DNA of 64,000 bases, taken from assembly GCF_017894385.1 (NCBI RefSeq), contig NZ_CP059560.1:4472501-4536500 (forward strand), in the 5' to 3' direction. The DNA is from Aromatoleum petrolei (GTDB taxonomy: Bacteria > Pseudomonadota > Gammaproteobacteria > Burkholderiales > Rhodocyclaceae). The position numbers and the translations under genes are program-made. Below are positions 19,140-26,689 of the stretch, piece after piece. Below the pieces are notes generated by a model, which saw only the letters and a list, made by a program, of their open reading frames with translations, made no database searches and was not told where the DNA came from. Each line of letters begins with the position of its first letter. The stretch's first letter is position 1.

Positions 19140-20311
19140 GCGGGGCGTCGTCCTGGCTGCGCGGCTTCGTGCCCGCAGCCCACGCGGTGAGCCGGCGCGA
19201 ACGGGCGGCCGGCGTGGCGGGAGCGCTGCTGGGTTTGTTCCTCAGCGAGTGGATCGGGCGCATGGCGCTCGGGCAGTCGAGCCCCTGGTTCATCGCGCCC
19301 ATGGGGGCGTCGGCGGTGCTGCTGTTCGCGGTGCCGTCGAGTCCGCTGGCGCAGCCGTGGTCCATCGTCGGGGGCAATTTGCTCGCGGCGCTGATCGGCG
19401 TGACTTGCGCGAAGCTGGTCGCGCATCCGGGCCTCGCGGGAGCCTTGGCGGTGGCGCTGACGATCGCCGTGATGTTTCCGCTGCGTTGCCTGCATCCGCC
19501 CGGGGGCGCAGTCGCGCTGACCTGCGTGCTCGGCGGGCCGGCGGTGAGCGAACTCGGCTACGGATTCGCCTTATGGCCGGTGGGCATCGATTCGCTGTGC
19601 CTGCTCCTGATCGCGTTGGCATTCAATCTTGCAGTGGGGCGTCGATATCCGCACCGGCACGTGGAGGCCGCCCATCCGCATCGGACGGCCGACCCCTTGC
19701 CGAGCGCCCGTGTCGGTGTGACCGCAGAGGACCTCAATGCGGTGCTTGAGGCGCGCGGCGAGTGGGTGGATATCAGCAGCGACGACCTGGAGGAGATTAT
19801 CGTGGCCGCCGAGGCAAGGGCATATCGCCGTCGCCTGGGGACGGTCCGCTGTGGCGACATCATGGCGACCGACGTCGTGACGGTTGGCCCGGATGCGCCA
19901 CTCTCGGAGGCGTGGAGGTTGCTTGCGCGCCATCGTGTGAAGGCGCTTCCCGTCGTTGCTTCGGACGGCCGTCTGGCGGGCATCGTCACGCTGCATGATT
20001 TCTTCGTGCAGGGCGATGGCGTGCCGCGATCGCTCGTCCGCGAGGGGGTAGAGCGACGTGGCAGGGTGCGCGATGTGATGGCGGCGCGTGTGGTGACGGC
20101 CCGGCCGGAGCAGGCGATCGACGAGCTGGTGGGCCTCTTTTCGGATGCCGGCCTGCATCACCTGCCGGTGGTCAGCGTGGCTGGCAAGGTGATCGGGATG
20201 GTGACGCAATCCGACCTGGTCGCCGCGCTGGCACGCATGCGGCTGGACGAGCCGGCCGCGAATGCGCCCTTGCGCGAACGGGCGGACCTCGGCTGGAAGA
20301 TGTCGGCCTGA
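19136..20311 (+). CDS. HPP-family membrane protein with two CBS domains
   Basis: A 391-residue protein with a GTG start that overlaps the nsrR stop. The N-terminal 165 residues form an HPP domain of about four membrane helices, including SPWFIAPMGASAVLLFAVPS and the naming motif LHPPGGA. The C-terminal 200 residues hold two CBS modules (ATDVVTVGPDAPLSEAWRLL and AARVVTARPEQAIDELVGLF), which usually bind adenine nucleotides. HPP proteins include a chloroplast nitrite transporter; bacterial members are poorly studied. Coupling to an NO-responsive repressor supports a role in nitrite or nitrogen-oxide handling, gated by nucleotide binding to the CBS pair. That role is an inference. Confidence 0.87.
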   Translation: MSGASSWLRGFVPAAHAVSRRERAAGVAGALLGLFLSEWIGRMALGQSSPWFIAPMGASAVLLFAVPSSPLAQPWSIVGGNLLAALIGVTCAKLVAHPGLAGALAVALTIAVMFPLRCLHPPGGAVALTCVLGGPAVSELGYGFALWPVGIDSLCLLLIALAFNLAVGRRYPHRHVEAAHPHRTADPLPSARVGVTAEDLNAVLEARGEWVDISSDDLEEIIVAAEARAYRRRLGTVRCGDIMATDVVTVGPDAPLSEAWRLLARHRVKALPVVASDGRLAGIVTLHDFFVQGDGVPRSLVREGVERRGRVRDVMAARVVTARPEQAIDELVGLFSDAGLHHLPVVSVAGKVIGMVTQSDLVAALARMRLDEPAANAPLRERADLGWKMSA

Positions 20312-20343
20312 GGTGCTGTGGCGGACTGCTGCGGGCCGGATGG

Positions 20344-21576
20344 TCAGGCTGCCGGGGTGAGGGCGGGCGGCTGCGTTATGGGCTGAAGCGCGCGCAGTTG
20401 CCAGGCGCACAGCAGGGCCAGGGCGGCGCACAGGGCGAGGGCGACCGTGACGCCGGTCCACGCGGCGTATTCCCACGCCAGGCCTGAGAGCGTGCCGATG
20501 AGGCTGGCGCCGAGGTAATAGCTGCACAGGTACAGCGCCGTTGCGAGGGCGCGCCGCTCGCCCGATCGACGTCCGACCCAGCCGCTCGCCGTGGTGTGGG
20601 CACCGAAGTACCCGAAGGTGAAGACGGCCACGCCAGCGATGATGGCTGCGAGGTGGCCGACATGGGCGATCGCGAGCCCCGTGCCGCAGATGATGATCAT
20701 GATCCACAACAGGGCGCGGCGGCCGATGCGGTCGACCAGGCGTCCGGTCCATGCGGAAGACAGCGTTCCGACCATGTACAGCAGGAAGACGGCGCCGATG
20801 GCGGTCTGGCCCAGGGAGAAGGGCGCTGCGTGGAGGCGGAAACCGAGGTAATTGTAGATACTGGTGAAGACGCCCATCATCAGGAAGGCGATGGCGAAGA
20901 GGCGGCGCAGTCCGGCGTCGGCAAGCAACGTGGCAATGTCGCCGAGCACCCGCGCAGGCCGGGCGCCCCGTGCGCGGAAGTGGTGGGACAGCGGCAGGCA
21001 GCGCCAGAAGACCAAGGTTGCGACGAGCCCGAGCGCGCCGAGTGCTGCCGCGGCGATGCGCCATGAGCTCATGTCCGTGAGGCCGGCGACGAGGAAGCGC
21101 CCGCTCATGCCGCCCAGGGCGTTGCCGGCGATGTAGAGGCCCATTGCGCGACCCTGGGCGCTGGGTGCGATTTCCTCGCCGAGCCAGGCCATCGCCGAGG
21201 CGGGGAGGCCGGCGAGGACCGCTCCCATCAGCATCCGCAGCACCAGGAGTTGGGTGAAGTCTGCCGCGAAGGCGGTCGCAAATGCGATTACGGTCGCAAG
21301 TGCCAGGGATGCCTTCATCAGGCGCTGTCGGCCGTAGCGGTCGGACAGCACGCTGGCGGGCAGGAGCATCAGTGCCAGGGCGGCGGTGCCCAGCGACACG
21401 GACAGGCTGGCGCTTGTCGGTGCGACGCCGAAGTCGGCGGCGAGGCGTGGGAGGATGGGTTGCGTGGCATACAGCAACGCAAAGGTTGCGAACCCGCCGA
21501 GGAACATCGCGAGGTTGGCGCGGCGGAAGGCCGGGGTGCCGGCTTCGATCGGGGGGGGGATGGCGGCGTCTTGCAT
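20344..21576 (-). CDS. MFS transporter, YnfM-like
   Basis: A 410-residue carrier with twelve predicted membrane segments. The MFS signature S-D-R-Y-G-R-Q-R occurs after helix 2, and the related V-D-R-I-G-R-R-A after helix 8. The opening ANLAMFLGGFATFALLYATQ and the length resemble the YnfM group. In E. coli ynfM is also divergent from a LysR gene (ynfL). Here the LysR gene starts 123 bases away on the other strand, so it is the likely regulator. The substrate is unknown. A run of eight G residues (the PPP codons near the N-terminus) is a possible slippage-prone spot. Confidence 0.88.
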   Translation of the reverse strand: MQDAAIPPPIEAGTPAFRRANLAMFLGGFATFALLYATQPILPRLAADFGVAPTSASLSVSLGTAALALMLLPASVLSDRYGRQRLMKASLALATVIAFATAFAADFTQLLVLRMLMGAVLAGLPASAMAWLGEEIAPSAQGRAMGLYIAGNALGGMSGRFLVAGLTDMSSWRIAAAALGALGLVATLVFWRCLPLSHHFRARGARPARVLGDIATLLADAGLRRLFAIAFLMMGVFTSIYNYLGFRLHAAPFSLGQTAIGAVFLLYMVGTLSSAWTGRLVDRIGRRALLWIMIIICGTGLAIAHVGHLAAIIAGVAVFTFGYFGAHTTASGWVGRRSGERRALATALYLCSYYLGASLIGTLSGLAWEYAAWTGVTVALALCAALALLCAWQLRALQPITQPPALTPAA

Positions 21577-21699
21577 GTGGTCGGGTGCGGTTTGGCGAGG
21601 CGATGAGGTTGTGTTGCACTGCTCCGGCGAATCCTAGGTTGCGACCAGTGCATACGTCCAATATATTTTTAGGTGTCAAAGCATCTGTGGAATATATGA

Positions 21700-22599
21700 A
21701 TGGAGCTGCGCCACCTTCGCTACTTCGTCGCCGTTGCCGAAGAGCTCAATTTCACGCGGGCGGCTGAACGGCTGCATATCGGCCAGCCGCCCCTGTCGAT
21801 GCAGATCCGCGATCTCGAGGACGAGATCGGCACACCGCTGTTCGAGCGGACTAAGCGCCGCGTCGCGCTGACCGAGGCGGGGCGGCGCTTTCTCGATCAT
21901 GCGCGCGAGATCCTGGCGCGCTCGCAGCTTGCAACCGAGGACGCTCGTCGCGCAGGGAAAGGGGAGCTGGGCGAGTTGCGGGTCGGCTTCACGTCCTCGC
22001 TGCCATTCACGACCATGCTCTCGGACGTGCTGCATACCTATCGGCGCGACTTTCCGCAGGTGAGCCTGTCGCTGCGCGAAATGTTTACGGTGGCGCAGTT
22101 CGAGGCGCTTCGGGGCGGCGAGATCGACGTGGGTTTCGTGCGCTATCGTGGCCTCGACGTACCGGCGGGGGTCGTCACGCGGGAGGTCGGGCGCGATCCT
22201 TTGCGGCTCGTCGTCAACGCCGCGCACCCCTTGGCGCACCGGGCCGAGGTCTCACTGGCGGAGTTCCGCGACGAGGGTTTCATCGCCTATCTGCCAGACG
22301 TCGGCACCGGCTTGCCGGCGGTCGTCGACGATCTGTGTCGCAAGGCGGGTTTCGAGGCGCGCGTCGTGCAGCGAGCGCGCGAGGCGACGACGCAGATCGG
22401 GCTGGTCGCGTCGGGGCTGGGGGTCGCAGTGTTGCCCGCGCCGCTGGAGTGCGTGCGGCTGCCGCGCGTGCGCTACCTGACGATCGGCGATCCAGGGGCG
22501 TATCTGTCACTGGCGGTGGCGCATGCGGACAGGCCGCCCGCCCCGGTGCTCGATACCTTCCTTGGCGTGATCGGGCGCATCGCGGCGCAGCCGGCCTGA
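21700..22599 (+). CDS. LysR-family regulator of the adjacent MFS gene
   Basis: A 299-residue LysR regulator. The N-terminal winged helix-turn-helix contains [20 protein letters not shown], followed by the effector-binding domain. The first line [21 protein letters not shown] is typical of the CatR/BenM/YnfL branch. It is divergent from the MFS transporter; the 123-base gap holds AT-rich repeats (ATATATTT near 21661 and AATATATG near 21691) that could form its binding region. It most likely activates the exporter in response to an aromatic or similar effector. The effector cannot be deduced. Confidence 0.92.
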   Translation: MELRHLRYFVAVAEELNFTRAAERLHIGQPPLSMQIRDLEDEIGTPLFERTKRRVALTEAGRRFLDHAREILARSQLATEDARRAGKGELGELRVGFTSSLPFTTMLSDVLHTYRRDFPQVSLSLREMFTVAQFEALRGGEIDVGFVRYRGLDVPAGVVTREVGRDPLRLVVNAAHPLAHRAEVSLAEFRDEGFIAYLPDVGTGLPAVVDDLCRKAGFEARVVQRAREATTQIGLVASGLGVAVLPAPLECVRLPRVRYLTIGDPGAYLSLAVAHADRPPAPVLDTFLGVIGRIAAQPA

Positions 22600-22622
22600 C
22601 GACGCGCCCCTCCTCGCGGTGC

Positions 22623-23423
22623 CTACGCGGTCGCTTTCGCCCAATCCGCGAACAGCCGTGCGAGGGCGGGCAGCCCCTCGCGGATCGCCACCGGGCCCGG
22701 CGCGAGGATGATCGCCGACTTGATCTCGTGGATCTGCCCGTTGCGCACGGCAGGCACGTCCTGCCAGCCTGGTCGTGCGGTAACTTTTTCGGGCCGGAAG
22801 CGTTTGCCGCACCAGGAGCCGATGACGATGTCCGGCTGCCGGCGCGCGGCTTCCTGCGGGTCGGCGAGACAGCGGTCCTTGGCCGACGGGCGGCTGGCGA
22901 GTTCGGCGAAGATGTCTTCACCGCCGGCGATCCCGATCAGCTCGGACACCCAGCGGATGCCGGAGATCGCCGGTTCGTCCCATTCCTCGAAATAGACGCG
23001 CGGACGCCGCGGAAGCCTTGCGGCGGCTGCACGTGTCGCGTCGATCAGTTGTTCCAGCTCGCCGACCAGAGCCTGCGCGCGGGGCTCGGCACCGACGAGG
23101 CGGCCGACCGTCTCGACCATCGCGAGGATGTCCTCGACGCTGCGCTGGTTGAAGACATGCACGGTGACGCCGGCCTTGACGAGATCGCGGGCGATGTCGG
23201 CCTGCAGGTCGCAGAAGCACAGCACGAGGTCCGGGTCGACCGCAAGGATGCGTTCGAGGTCGCCGGTGCTGAAGGCGAAGACCTTGGGCTTTTCCTTGCG
23301 GGCCTGAGGCGGGATGACGGTGTAGCCGGAGATCCCTGCGATGCGGTCCTGTTCGCCAAGGGCGTAGAGAACTTCCACGGTTTCGGTGCTGAGGCAGACG
23401 ATGCGTCGGGGCAGTCGGGGCAT
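22623..23423 (-). CDS. BtuF-like metal/cobalamin-binding family protein
   Basis: A 266-residue protein of the helical-backbone periplasmic-binding family (BtuF/FhuD type). The first lobe has RIVCLSTETVEVLYALGEQDRI and AVDPDLVLCFCDLQADIARDL; a long helix joins it to the second lobe, with EEWDEPAISGIRWVSELIGI. I see no export signal at the start chosen (MPRLPRRIV), and the upstream ATG adds only ten residues without one. Cytoplasmic orphan members of this family are common and annotated as cobalamin-binding. No transporter genes adjoin it. Function is therefore uncertain. Confidence 0.75.
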   Translation of the reverse strand: MPRLPRRIVCLSTETVEVLYALGEQDRIAGISGYTVIPPQARKEKPKVFAFSTGDLERILAVDPDLVLCFCDLQADIARDLVKAGVTVHVFNQRSVEDILAMVETVGRLVGAEPRAQALVGELEQLIDATRAAAARLPRRPRVYFEEWDEPAISGIRWVSELIGIAGGEDIFAELASRPSAKDRCLADPQEAARRQPDIVIGSWCGKRFRPEKVTARPGWQDVPAVRNGQIHEIKSAIILAPGPVAIREGLPALARLFADWAKATA

Positions 23424-23557
23424 GGCGGTTCGATGAGGTGTGAGGACGGGCATTTTGCCGGTAAAGTCGCCGGATGCCGAAGGCGGATGCGCACGCGGGG
23501 GTTTGCGGGAGCGCCGGAATCCTGCTACAAGGCGCGATCCGGGCGCGGACCTCAGCT

Positions 23558-24274
23558 ATGGTGTCGCCTCCGCGTTCCGGCCGTCTTTTCCGTTCCCAGT
23601 CACCGCCCAGCGCAACCCCACCCGCACCCGTGCCGCATCTCGCCCCTGTCATCGTCCATGCGGACGATGCCATCATCGTTACCGAAAAGCCGTCCGGTCT
23701 CCTGTCGCAGCCCGCACGCGGCGAGGAGCGGAAGGACTGCCTCGAGCTGCGCGTGCAGGCGCAGTATCCCGACGCCCTCCTCGTGCATCGGCTCGACATG
23801 GCCACTTCGGGATTGATCCTGCTCGCGCGCGGGCCGGAAATGTTGCGGCGGATGAATCATGCGTTCGCGCAGCGCACGGTGGGAAAGCGCTACGTTGCCA
23901 CGGTGCATGGCCGCGTCGCGCGCGACAGCGGCGAGATCGATCTGCCGCTCGCGGCCGATCCGGACAACAACCCGAGGCAGCGGGTCGACCACGAGCGGGG
24001 GAAGCGTGCGCTGACACGGTATCGAGTCGTCGAGCGCCGTGGCGAGGGCGATGCGGCGGTATCGCGCGTGGAGTTGGAACCGGTGACGGGGCGCACTCAT
24101 CAGCTGCGCGTGCATCTGATGTCGCTGGGGCATCCGATTCTGGGTGACGTGCTCTATGCGCCGCCGCACAGCGCGCAGTTTTACGCACGTTTGCACCTCC
24201 ACGCGGCGGCGATCGCCTTCATCCATCCGGAACGGCGCACCGCGATGAGCTTCGAGAGCGCCGTGCCGTTCTGA
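23558..24274 (+). CDS. RluA-family RNA pseudouridine synthase
   Basis: A 238-residue enzyme that isomerises uridine to pseudouridine in rRNA or tRNA. It has the catalytic motif HRLDMATSGLILLA, whose Asp is the nucleophile. VGKRYVATVHG and the C-terminal PVTGRTHQLRVHL and GHPILGDVLY blocks of the RluA group are also present. The ATG at 23558 is chosen because upstream codons look non-coding; the exact start is uncertain since a proline-rich leader precedes the domain. Small size and lack of an S4 domain favour an RluA-like rather than RluC/D-like enzyme. The target site is not determinable. Confidence 0.88.
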   Translation: MVSPPRSGRLFRSQSPPSATPPAPVPHLAPVIVHADDAIIVTEKPSGLLSQPARGEERKDCLELRVQAQYPDALLVHRLDMATSGLILLARGPEMLRRMNHAFAQRTVGKRYVATVHGRVARDSGEIDLPLAADPDNNPRQRVDHERGKRALTRYRVVERRGEGDAAVSRVELEPVTGRTHQLRVHLMSLGHPILGDVLYAPPHSAQFYARLHLHAAAIAFIHPERRTAMSFESAVPF

Positions 24275-24298
24275 GGGGCGGCGCCGGTTGGGCGCTGT

Positions 24299-25198
24299 TC
24301 AGCGAAGGCGCAGGATGCGGATCGAGCCGGCCAGGATGACTCCGCCGATGATGGCGCCGATGATCCAGTCCGGCCAGGGGCTGGCGGTGGCGCTCACGAG
24401 CAGGCCCGCAACGATCACGCCGGCGTTGGCGATGACGTCGTTGGCCGAGAAGATGTAGCTGGCGTGCATGTGGGCACCGCGATGCCGGTGGCGGTGGATC
24501 AGGAGCAGGCAGCTGGCGTTGGCAATCAGGGCGAGCGCGGCGATACCGATCATTGCGACACTCTCCGGTTCGGCGCGTGCGAGGATGTGCCGCGCGGTCT
24601 CGGTCAGTGCGCCGAGTGCCAGGATCAGCTGGAGGACTCCGGCCATGCGCGCGGCGGTCAGCTTCATCCCGACGGCGCGGCCGACCGCATAGAGGGCGAC
24701 GCCGTAAACCGCCGCGTCGGCGAACATGTCCATCGCGTCGGCGATCAGGCCGGCGGAGCGCGCGAGCCAGCCGGCTCCGATCTCGACGACGAACATCAAT
24801 GCATTGATCGCCAGCAGCAGCCATAGAACACGCGCTTCCGCCGCGGGATCTGCCTGGTCCGCGGAAATCGTGGCTTCGGTCAGGGGCGTCGAGCCGGTGA
24901 GCGTTGCGCCGAAGCCGAGGGGTTCGAGTGCCCTGAGGATTGCTGTCGCTTCGCCTGCGTGGTCGACGGCCAGCGTCCGTGCCGGGAGGTCGAAATGCAG
25001 CGCGCCGACCGGCAATGAAGCGAGGCGCAAGCGGATCATCTGCTCCTCCGAGGGGCAGTCCATGCCCGGAACGTGGAAGGTGGAGCGCAGCTGCGGGCCG
25101 TCGCAGGGCGGCGGCAGGTCGGGTTTGTCGTCGCGTCGCGGTGGGAAGCTCGTGCAGCTGCACGTGGAGGAACACGAAGGCGCATCCATGACCGACAT
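24299..25198 (-). CDS. Cation diffusion facilitator with N-terminal HMA-like domain
   Basis: A 299-residue protein. A Cys/His-poor leader with CSSTCSCTS is followed by an HMA-like domain (STFHVPGMDCPSEEQMIRLR, about residues 39-58), where the usual CxxC is reduced to a single Cys. A CDF transporter with six membrane segments follows; its metal-site residues appear in ADAMDMFADAAVYG and SANDVIANAGVIVAG. CDF proteins export Zn, Co, Cd or similar ions by proton antiport. It is divergent from arsR with a 208-base shared region. The ATG at 25189 is an equally plausible start because GGCGGA is better spaced for it. Substrate is unknown. Confidence 0.85.
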   Translation of the reverse strand: MSVMDAPSCSSTCSCTSFPPRRDDKPDLPPPCDGPQLRSTFHVPGMDCPSEEQMIRLRLASLPVGALHFDLPARTLAVDHAGEATAILRALEPLGFGATLTGSTPLTEATISADQADPAAEARVLWLLLAINALMFVVEIGAGWLARSAGLIADAMDMFADAAVYGVALYAVGRAVGMKLTAARMAGVLQLILALGALTETARHILARAEPESVAMIGIAALALIANASCLLLIHRHRHRGAHMHASYIFSANDVIANAGVIVAGLLVSATASPWPDWIIGAIIGGVILAGSIRILRLR

Positions 25199-25348
25199 TC
25201 CGCCGTGATAATAAGTGAATGCTAATTCTTGTGGCGCCGGCTGGCTAGCCGGGACGTTGCCAATCGCGCGGCCAGAGCGAATTTGCCCCGAGCAGCGGGA
25301 CGTCGACGGACGGATCGATCGGTCGAAAATGCCGCGACATGGGGGCGA

Positions 25349-25403
25349 TTGACGTCGCACCGCACCATCGTTATTATAATTCGACAACTTTGGAAATATC
25401 GAA
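25349..25403 (+). promoter_or_regulatory. ars operon promoter and candidate ArsR operator
   Basis: TTGACG at 25349-25354 and TATTAT at 25372-25377 are separated by 17 bases, a good housekeeping promoter. Directly downstream, TTCGA at 25380-25384 and TCGAA at 25399-25403 form an inverted repeat around 14 bases and end three bases before the arsR ATG. A repressor bound there would block initiation, as expected for ArsR. The operator is inferred from symmetry and place. Confidence 0.6.
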
Positions 25404-25406
25404 AGA

Positions 25407-25778
25407 ATGGACGAAAAAATCGCCCTTGCCGTATTCGAATGCCTTTCGTCGAGCGTGCGGCTCGGCGTCTTCCGCCTTCTCGTGAAGGCCGAGCCGGCAG
25501 GCGTCGTGGCGGGCGATATCGCAGCGGCGCTCGACATTGCGCCGAGCAGCCTGTCCTTCCACCTGCGCACGATGACGCAGGCCGGATTGATAGGGGTGGA
25601 GCAGGAGGGGCGATTCCTGCGCTACCGGGCGAATCTCGCGCTGATGACCGAGGTCGTCGGCTTCCTCACCGAAAATTGCTGTAGCGGTGTGCCCGGCGGG
25701 TGCCGGGACGCGGACGTCCTGTCCGCCCGGATTTCGGACTGCGGTTCTCGCAACTCCAGGCAGGAATCGAAAGCGTGA
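25407..25778 (+). CDS. arsR: ArsR-family arsenite-responsive repressor
   Basis: A 123-residue winged-helix repressor. The recognition region is DIAAALDIAPSSLSFHLRTM and the wing carries EQEGRFLRYRA. The As(III) site appears to be C-terminal: Cys91, Cys92 and Cys99 in ENCCSGVPGGC. That closely resembles the Acidithiobacillus ArsR triad rather than the E. coli type, where the Cys residues lie in the DNA-binding helix. Arsenite binding would release the promoter just upstream. The arsC GTG overlaps its stop, so the operon starts with coupled arsR-arsC. The first-gene position is standard for autoregulated ars operons. Confidence 0.95.
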   Translation: MDEKIALAVFECLSSSVRLGVFRLLVKAEPAGVVAGDIAAALDIAPSSLSFHLRTMTQAGLIGVEQEGRFLRYRANLALMTEVVGFLTENCCSGVPGGCRDADVLSARISDCGSRNSRQESKA

Positions 25779-26254
25779 ATGTGCTGTTCCTTTGCACCGG
25801 CAACTCGTGCCGATCGATCCTCGCCGAGGCGACCTTCAACGCCCTGGCGCCCGCCGGAATGCACGCGATGAGCGCCGGCAGCCAGCCTGCGGGCTACGTC
25901 CATCCGCGCTCCCTGGCGCTGCTGGCGAGCGAGGGCATCGCTACCGAGGGCGTGTGCAGCAAGTCGTGGAACGATCTGCCGCTGACTCCCGATCTGGTGG
26001 TGACGGTATGCGGGAGTGCGGCGGGGGAGACTTGCCCGATGTATCTGGGTAAGGTGCGCCGAACGCACTGGGGTGTCGATGATCCGGCGAAGGCGACCGG
26101 CAGCGACGCCGAAATCGATGCCGCATTCGAGCAGGCCTATCGGGTGCTGCGGGCGCGCATCGAGGCCTTTCTTGCCTTGCCCCGCGACCTCGCACAACGG
26201 GATCCCGACGTCTTCCAGGTGGAGGTCGACCGCATCGGCAAGTTGCTCCCCTGA
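25775..26254 (+). CDS. arsC: Arsenate reductase ArsC, thioredoxin-coupled (LMW phosphatase type)
   Basis: A 159-residue cytoplasmic enzyme that reduces arsenate to arsenite. The anion loop is C-T-G-N-S-C-R-S at residues 7-14 (C-x5-R). The two further redox Cys residues are C79 and C87 in VCGSAAGETCP, making this a triple-Cys thioredoxin-recycled enzyme of the S. aureus pI258 type. The GTG start overlaps arsR by four bases. The arsenite it makes is handed by ArsD/ArsA to the ACR3 exporter encoded downstream. The C-terminal extension (about 20 residues past the core) is unremarkable. Confidence 0.95.
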   Translation: MNVLFLCTGNSCRSILAEATFNALAPAGMHAMSAGSQPAGYVHPRSLALLASEGIATEGVCSKSWNDLPLTPDLVVTVCGSAAGETCPMYLGKVRRTHWGVDDPAKATGSDAEIDAAFEQAYRVLRARIEAFLALPRDLAQRDPDVFQVEVDRIGKLLP

Positions 26255-26316
26255 ACTCGTCCTGGTCGTGCCTCGGGCCTTCCTGAAATTTCCTGTCGTC
26301 ATTCGGAGTTTGTCCC

Positions 26317-26676
26317 ATGAAATCCATCCAGATTTTTGATCCTGCCCTCTGCTGCAGCTCGGGTGTCTGCGGCGTCGACGTCGACCAGCAACTCGTCACC
26401 TTCGCAGCCGATGTCGAGTGGGCGAAGCAGCAGGGCATCGGGCTGGAGCGCTTCAACCTCGCCCAGCAGCCGCTGGCCTTCGCGCAGAATGCGGTCGTGA
26501 AGGGCTTCCTCGAGCGTTCGGGCGCGGAGTCGCTGCCGCTGATCCTGATCGACGGAGAGTTCGCGTTGGCGGGGCGTTATCCGACGCGCGACGAACTTGC
26601 CCGTTGGGCGGGTGTTCAGGCCGAGCCGGTCGGGAAAGCGTCCGGCGGGTGCTGCAGCGGCGGCCGCTGCTGCTGA
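26317..26676 (+). CDS. arsD: Arsenic metallochaperone ArsD
   Basis: A 119-residue protein with the ArsD essentials: Cys12, Cys13 and Cys18 in LCCSSGVCG, which bind As(III) and pass it to ArsA, and the thioredoxin-like core ending LPLILIDGEFALAGRYPTRDEL. Two vicinal Cys pairs (GGCCSGGRCC) close the protein, as in several ArsD proteins. The next gene is arsA after 13 bases, the conserved arsDA pair. It raises the affinity of the pump for arsenite and may also act as a weak repressor in some organisms. Confidence 0.95.
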   Translation: MKSIQIFDPALCCSSGVCGVDVDQQLVTFAADVEWAKQQGIGLERFNLAQQPLAFAQNAVVKGFLERSGAESLPLILIDGEFALAGRYPTRDELARWAGVQAEPVGKASGGCCSGGRCC

Positions 26677-26689
26677 GCGGGGTCACGAA

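Noticed and set aside
21553..21560. Frameshift at a run of eight G near the start of the MFS gene
   Set aside because: The frame continues normally on both sides and the predicted protein has a full set of helices. The run encodes three Pro residues.
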